A program made the translations under genes and the position numbers. From Flavobacteriaceae bacterium (GTDB lineage: Bacteria; Bacteroidota; Bacteroidia; Flavobacteriales; Flavobacteriaceae), in the NCBI GenBank assembly GCA_018402205.1, contig JAGYIX010000007.1, forward strand, positions 1-64,000: DNA of 64,000 bases. Direction: 5' to 3'. Shown piece by piece: positions 60,074 through 64,000 of the stretch; positions within the stretch are counted from its first letter, which is position 1, and each line of letters begins with the position of its first letter. The notes below the pieces were generated by a model. The model made no database searches. It saw only the letters and a program-made list of their open reading frames with translations, and was not told the origin of the DNA.

Positions 60074-62193
60074 CCCTTTACCGTATTTCTCGCGTAGGTG
60101 AATTGCTTGAGATCTTTAAGCACATTAACCGCTTCTTCTATATAAAGGTCTCGGGCCAATTCTTTATGCCAGCGATTGCGCTTTTCTCGCAGAATAGAAT
60201 CTTTTAAAAAGAGTGCTTCTTCGTACTTCAGCGAGCTAAAATTTAGCTTAGAATCATAAGTGTCAAGTTTCTTAAACCTATCTGTGCGCTGGCGGAGCTC
60301 TTCTTTTTCTATACGGTATTCTTCGATACCCAAAAAAGCGGTTTTATTGTCGCGTTGCTGCTTGATCCACTGTGCCTCTTCTTCTAGTAAAGACACATAA
60401 TCGTTTGCCTTAATGCGCTCATTACTATTACTGATTACCCGCTCAAAATCAATCTGTTTGTTCCAGGGCTTAAAGGGCGCGGGCTCAATCTGATCCCAGG
60501 CTAACGGATTGTCTTGATCGCGTTCTCCAATATCGACATAAGCATAGCGGTCAGGCATTACAATGTCGCTAGCCACTCCCTTTAACTGGGTTGATCCGCC
60601 GTTTATGCGGTAAAATTTCTGGGTGGTTAGCTTCAGCGCCCCGAGATCACCCAGATCATTAGAGCGGATAATATTTGAAAGGGGAATGACATTTTGCACA
60701 GTGCCTTTGCCGTAAGTACGCTCACTGCCCAATATAATAGCGCGCTGGTAATCTTGCATGGCGGCAGCCAATATTTCGGAGGCCGAGGCAGATAATTCAT
60801 TTACCAAAATCACCAAGGGCCCGTCGTATAAAACGGATGCATCGTTATCTTTTTGGATTTCTTTGCGATTGCCTGAAGCTTGAACCTGAACAATAGGGCC
60901 CTCTTCTATGAAGTATCCGGCCATATCTACTACAGTTTGAAGCGATCCGCCCCCGTTATCGCGAAGATCAAGAATGATTCCCTCTATATTTTCTTCTTTT
61001 AGACGTTCAATCTCCGCTTTAATATCGGTAGCGGCGTTGCGTTCACTGTAGTCTTCGAAGTCGACGTAGAATTTGGGGAGATTGATAATTCCGAACTTAT
61101 GAGCCTCATCGATAATAGTTGCACTCTTGGCATAACTCTCTTCTAATTCAACCACATCACGCACAATAGAGACTTCTTCAACGGCTCCAGTTACTCGCTT
61201 GACTGTTAAATAAACTGTAGAACCTTCTGGCCCCTTGATCAGTTTAATAGCGTCATCGAGACGCATACCGGTTATATCTACAGCCTCGCCTGAATCTTGA
61301 CGCACCTTCGTGATCTCGTCACCCACTTCAAGCGCTTTAGCGCGCCAAACTGGGCCTCCCGATATCACCTCTACAATAAAGGTGCCCTCAGGCTTTTTTT
61401 GCAACCTGGCGCCAATACCCTCAAACTTTCCTGACATCGAGATGTCAAAAACATCTTTGTCTGAAGGAGCCATGTAGTTAGTGTGTGGATCAAAGGTTTC
61501 GGTCACGGCCCCTATAAACGAGGCAAAGTAATCGTCGCGGTCTAGTTCGTCTAAGAAGCTGTAGTAATCGTCAAGGGTCTTAAGTAGCTCGCTTCGCACC
61601 TCTTCTTCAGCTTCTTTTATGGCTTTATTATCTAAATTCTGCAGCTCTACCTCAGACGCCTTGGCCTGTTTTTCGATTTTGGCATCGTAAGCCGGAAGTA
61701 AATTGAGGGTCAACTGATCTACCCATCGCTCTTCGAGTTGCTTTTTGGTTTGCACAAAAGTGAGGGCGTCGTAATCGACGTCTATTTCGCGCGATTTAAA
61801 CTTTATAGGCTTTGAAAGCACGTTTTGATAGAGCAGCTTAGACTCCTCAATACGGCGTAGCAGAGTGGAATAAACAAGATCAAAAAATGCAAGCTCTTTA
61901 TTTTTGAGCTGATCGTCTATGTCTAGCTTATACATTTCGAAGCGAGATATGTCTTCTTCTAAGAAATAGCGCTTAAGCGGATCTAAGCCCTCTATGAACC
62001 GGTCAAAGATTTCTGCCGAAAAGGCGTCGTCTAATTCTTTGGGGCTGTAGTGCCCCTTTTCTAAGACATAAGTTATCAGATCAATAAGAAGCTTGTCTTT
62101 ATTGTCGGTCTGAAAATTATTCGATTCGGTGAAGCTGCACGAGGCAAAAGCGAAAACCAGGACAAAAAGCCCTAATACCACATTCTTTTTCAT
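60070..62193 (-). CDS. Carboxy-terminal processing (tail-specific) protease
   Basis: 707 residues with lipoprotein signal (LGLFVLVFAFASC-SFTESNNF). An N-terminal helical domain, a PDZ domain (residues ~235-330: GARLQKKPEGTFIVEVISGG), then the S41 protease core: GIILDLRDNGGGSLQTVVDM, VNELSASASEILAAAMQDYQ (catalytic Ser in SASAS) and GSERTYGKGTVQNVIPL (catalytic Lys). A C-terminal DUF3340-type region completes a Prc-like enzyme. It trims or degrades periplasmic proteins. Convergent with rodA. Confidence 0.9.
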   Translation of the reverse strand: MKKNVVLGLFVLVFAFASCSFTESNNFQTDNKDKLLIDLITYVLEKGHYSPKELDDAFSAEIFDRFIEGLDPLKRYFLEEDISRFEMYKLDIDDQLKNKELAFFDLVYSTLLRRIEESKLLYQNVLSKPIKFKSREIDVDYDALTFVQTKKQLEERWVDQLTLNLLPAYDAKIEKQAKASEVELQNLDNKAIKEAEEEVRSELLKTLDDYYSFLDELDRDDYFASFIGAVTETFDPHTNYMAPSDKDVFDISMSGKFEGIGARLQKKPEGTFIVEVISGGPVWRAKALEVGDEITKVRQDSGEAVDITGMRLDDAIKLIKGPEGSTVYLTVKRVTGAVEEVSIVRDVVELEESYAKSATIIDEAHKFGIINLPKFYVDFEDYSERNAATDIKAEIERLKEENIEGIILDLRDNGGGSLQTVVDMAGYFIEEGPIVQVQASGNRKEIQKDNDASVLYDGPLVILVNELSASASEILAAAMQDYQRAIILGSERTYGKGTVQNVIPLSNIIRSNDLGDLGALKLTTQKFYRINGGSTQLKGVASDIVMPDRYAYVDIGERDQDNPLAWDQIEPAPFKPWNKQIDFERVISNSNERIKANDYVSLLEEEAQWIKQQRDNKTAFLGIEEYRIEKEELRQRTDRFKKLDTYDSKLNFSSLKYEEALFLKDSILREKRNRWHKELARDLYIEEAVNVLKDLKQFTYARNTVKG

Positions 62194-62259
62194 ACTACAA
62201 AGCAGTCTTTTAGCTATCTAAGTTACTTAAAATGACACGTGCAAACCCAATATTCTCGC

Positions 62260-62267
62260 TACATTTG
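62260..62267 (+). promoter_or_regulatory. -7 element for surE, deciding its start
   Basis: TACATTTG matches TAnnTTTG exactly. It lies inside the longest open frame, which begins at a GTG at 62239, so translation must begin downstream, at TTG 62284. Confidence 0.5.
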
Positions 62268-62283
62268 GAATAAAATTAACAAC

Positions 62284-63063
62284 TTGAAGAAACCCTTAAT
62301 TCTCGTTTGCAACGACGACGGAATTACCGCTCCAGGTATTTTGAACCTCATCGAAAGCGTAAAAGACCTCGCCCATCTAGTTGTTGTGGCTCCAGACAGC
62401 CCACAGTCAGGCATGGGACACGCCATTACCATAGACAGCACTCTAGAGGTTAACAAAATACAGCTAGACTCTAGCCTAGCAGATATTCCAGCCTACTCTA
62501 CTAGCGGCACTCCGGCCGATTGTGTAAAGCTTGCTTTGCACCAAATTCTCGATGTTAAGCCCGATTTGTGCATTTCTGGTATCAACCATGGGGCCAACTC
62601 GTCTATCAATGTAATATATTCAGGCACCATGAGTGCGGCAATTGAAGCTGGGGTTGAGGGTATTCCGGCCATTGGCTTCTCTTTGCTCGACTTCTCATGG
62701 GGCGCCAACTTTAGCGCCTGCCGAAGCGTAGTGCGCACCTTAGTGTCTGAAGCGCTTGAAAAAGGAATGCCCGAAGGTACCGTACTGAATGTAAATATTC
62801 CAAAAACCGACGGAGCCCCAGTTAAAGGCATAAAAGTGTGCAGACAGGCGCGGGCTAATTGGAAAGAGAAATTCGACAAGCGCATTAGCCCCTCAGGCAA
62901 AGAATACTATTGGCTCACTGGAGATTTTGTGCTGCTCGATCAAGGAGAAGATACCGACATAGCTGCCCTAGAAGCCGGATATGCCTCTGTAGTACCTACT
63001 CAGTTTGACCTTACGGCCTACCACAGCATGACCCATATCAATTCGTGGGATCTCAAGTTTTAA
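62284..63063 (+). CDS. surE: 5'/3'-nucleotidase SurE
   Basis: 259 residues from TTG 62284 (read as fMet-KKPLILVCNDDGITAPG), which matches the usual SurE N-terminus and leaves the promoter upstream. Metal-site motifs CNDDG and APDSPQSGMGHAIT, STSGTPADCVKLAL and SGINHGANSSINVIYSGTMS are complete. SurE dephosphorylates nucleoside monophosphates. It lies 70 bases before lpxB. Confidence 0.92.
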   Translation: MKKPLILVCNDDGITAPGILNLIESVKDLAHLVVVAPDSPQSGMGHAITIDSTLEVNKIQLDSSLADIPAYSTSGTPADCVKLALHQILDVKPDLCISGINHGANSSINVIYSGTMSAAIEAGVEGIPAIGFSLLDFSWGANFSACRSVVRTLVSEALEKGMPEGTVLNVNIPKTDGAPVKGIKVCRQARANWKEKFDKRISPSGKEYYWLTGDFVLLDQGEDTDIAALEAGYASVVPTQFDLTAYHSMTHINSWDLKF

Positions 63064-63133
63064 GTGGCTTAACCCCCTGCAAGCACAGTGCAGCGTATTG
63101 CGCTATATTTACCTCTGTTTTAAGAGAAAACGA

Positions 63134-64000
63134 TTGAAATACTATTTAATAGCCGGCGAAGCCTCAGGCGATTTACACGCCTCTAACCTTATAAAGGCTC
63201 TTTCGAATACAGATTCAAAGGCCTCTTTTAGGGCGATGGGCGGTGACCTTATGCAAGCCAGCGGCGCTGTATTAGATTTTCACTATAAACACATAAGCTT
63301 CATGGGCTTTTTCGAGGTCATTAAGCACCTCTTTAAAATCAAAAAGCGCCTAAGCAGCTGCAAAGCAGATATACTTTCGTTTAATCCAGAAGCGCTTATT
63401 CTCATTGACTTTTCAGGCTTTAATTTGCGCATAGCCCAATGGGCTAAAAAGGCCGGATTTCTAGTGCACTACTATATTGCGCCTCAAGTATGGGCCTCGA
63501 GACCTAAGCGCGTTGAGCGCATCAAAGAATACGTAGACCACCTTTATGTCACCCTACCCTTTGAGCCCGATTTTTACGCCAAACACCATTACAAGGTCAC
63601 CTTTGTGGGGCATCCGCTATTAGACGCCCTTTCAGAAACGCTTATGAGCCCTGAATTGTTTAAGTCGACTTATGCATTAGACGACCGCCCTATCATCGCC
63701 CTGTTGCCTGGAAGCCGATCTCAAGAAATAAAACGCATATTACCCTCTATGCTGGCGGCGGCCTCTTCATTTAAAGAGTATCAGATAATCATCGCTGGTG
63801 CGCCTAGCCAAGAGGCCGCCACCTACGCTCCTTATACAAAAGAGGGCGTTCATGTGTTATTTGGAGCTACGCAAGATCTAGTTAAAAACGCATATATGGC
63901 CGTGGTAACTAGCGGTACTGCAGCGCTAGAAACGGCGCTGCTACATACACCTCAAGTGGTTTGTTACAAAACCAGCCCGCTGACCTATGCGCTAGCTAAA
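63134..64000 (+). CDS. lpxB: Lipid-A-disaccharide synthase LpxB, 3' end outside window
   Basis: 289 residues are present from TTG 63134 (fMet-KYYLIAGEASGDLHASNL), which matches the family N-terminus; no ATG is available. ISFMGFFEVIKHLFKIKKRL, ALILIDFSGFNLRIAQWAKK, APQVWASRPKRVERI, FVGHPLLD, LLPGSRSQEIKRILPSMLAA and VVTSGTAALETALLHTPQVV follow LpxB throughout. It joins UDP-diacylglucosamine and lipid X in lipid A synthesis. The sequence is open to the last base of the window. Confidence 0.92.
   Translation, partial: MKYYLIAGEASGDLHASNLIKALSNTDSKASFRAMGGDLMQASGAVLDFHYKHISFMGFFEVIKHLFKIKKRLSSCKADILSFNPEALILIDFSGFNLRIAQWAKKAGFLVHYYIAPQVWASRPKRVERIKEYVDHLYVTLPFEPDFYAKHHYKVTFVGHPLLDALSETLMSPELFKSTYALDDRPIIALLPGSRSQEIKRILPSMLAAASSFKEYQIIIAGAPSQEAATYAPYTKEGVHVLFGATQDLVKNAYMAVVTSGTAALETALLHTPQVVCYKTSPLTYALAK

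Noticed and set aside
62239-62283. Longer SurE starting at GTG 62239
   Set aside because: The extension contains an exact -7 promoter box and does not resemble SurE N-termini, whereas TTG 62284 gives the usual KKPLILVCNDDG start.

Overview
The window is chromosomal DNA from a gliding/T9SS-type member of the Bacteroidota, most likely class Flavobacteriia. The evidence is the gldK-gldL-gldM-gldN type IX secretion block, a CzcA-TolC fusion efflux pump, methionine synthase split into two genes, Bacteroidota-type LptE and GroESL neighbourhoods, and repeated promoter sequences of the Bacteroidota type (TAnnTTTG). There are about 50 protein genes, densely packed in short overlapping operons. I see no rRNA, tRNA, CRISPR array, insertion sequence or origin.

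Layout. 0-2.4 kb: a coiled-coil surface lipoprotein (cut by the window edge), a GH130-like lipoprotein and a 43-residue ParD-like peptide. 2.4-4.5 kb: a DgcN/DgcA-type pair (DUF1611 protein plus enolase-superfamily dipeptide epimerase). 4.6-12.5 kb: the activated-methyl cycle, with ahcY and metK on the minus strand and the two halves of metH, metF and a gutted btuB on the plus strand. 12.5-15.8 kb: an AT-rich defence island (HicAB, AbiEi/AbiEii, a small secreted protein, an orphan Phd antitoxin), bounded by two copies of one palindrome. 15.8-18.1 kb: a FecA-like TonB receptor. 18.2-25.8 kb: metZ, a cytidylyltransferase-fold protein, a vanadium haloperoxidase-like lipoprotein, SulP, a DUF6580 protein and katG. 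25.9-31 kb: two flavoproteins, an ABC-F ATPase and small cysteine-rich proteins. 31-39.3 kb: gldN-M-L-K, a degenerate arginase-fold protein and topA. 39.4-44.9 kb: metal efflux. 45-51.7 kb: miaB, a sigma-54 activator, lptE, a hypothetical gene, secG and groESL. 52.5-60 kb: a free-methionine-sulfoxide-reductase-like GAF protein, purH and the rod-shape operon mreBCD-mrdA-rodA. 60-64 kb: a tail-specific protease, surE and the start of lpxB.

At least 23 single-base frameshifts interrupt otherwise well-conserved genes, including essential ones (metK has four, mreB one). Fourteen lie in the first 10.5 kb and nine in the remaining 53.5 kb. I read them as consensus errors that get denser toward base 1, probably near a contig end, and give full gene spans with the break positions.

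The items most worth a second look are: the palindrome-bounded HicAB/AbiE island inserted among methionine genes; the in-frame barrel deletion in btuB; a candidate sigma-54 promoter at groESL downstream of an activator gene, with a TTGTCAGT motif shared between the two promoter regions; the GldK lacking a lipobox cysteine; the arginase-fold protein without metal ligands beside gldK; and the dgcN-dgcA pair with its ParD-like tail peptide.
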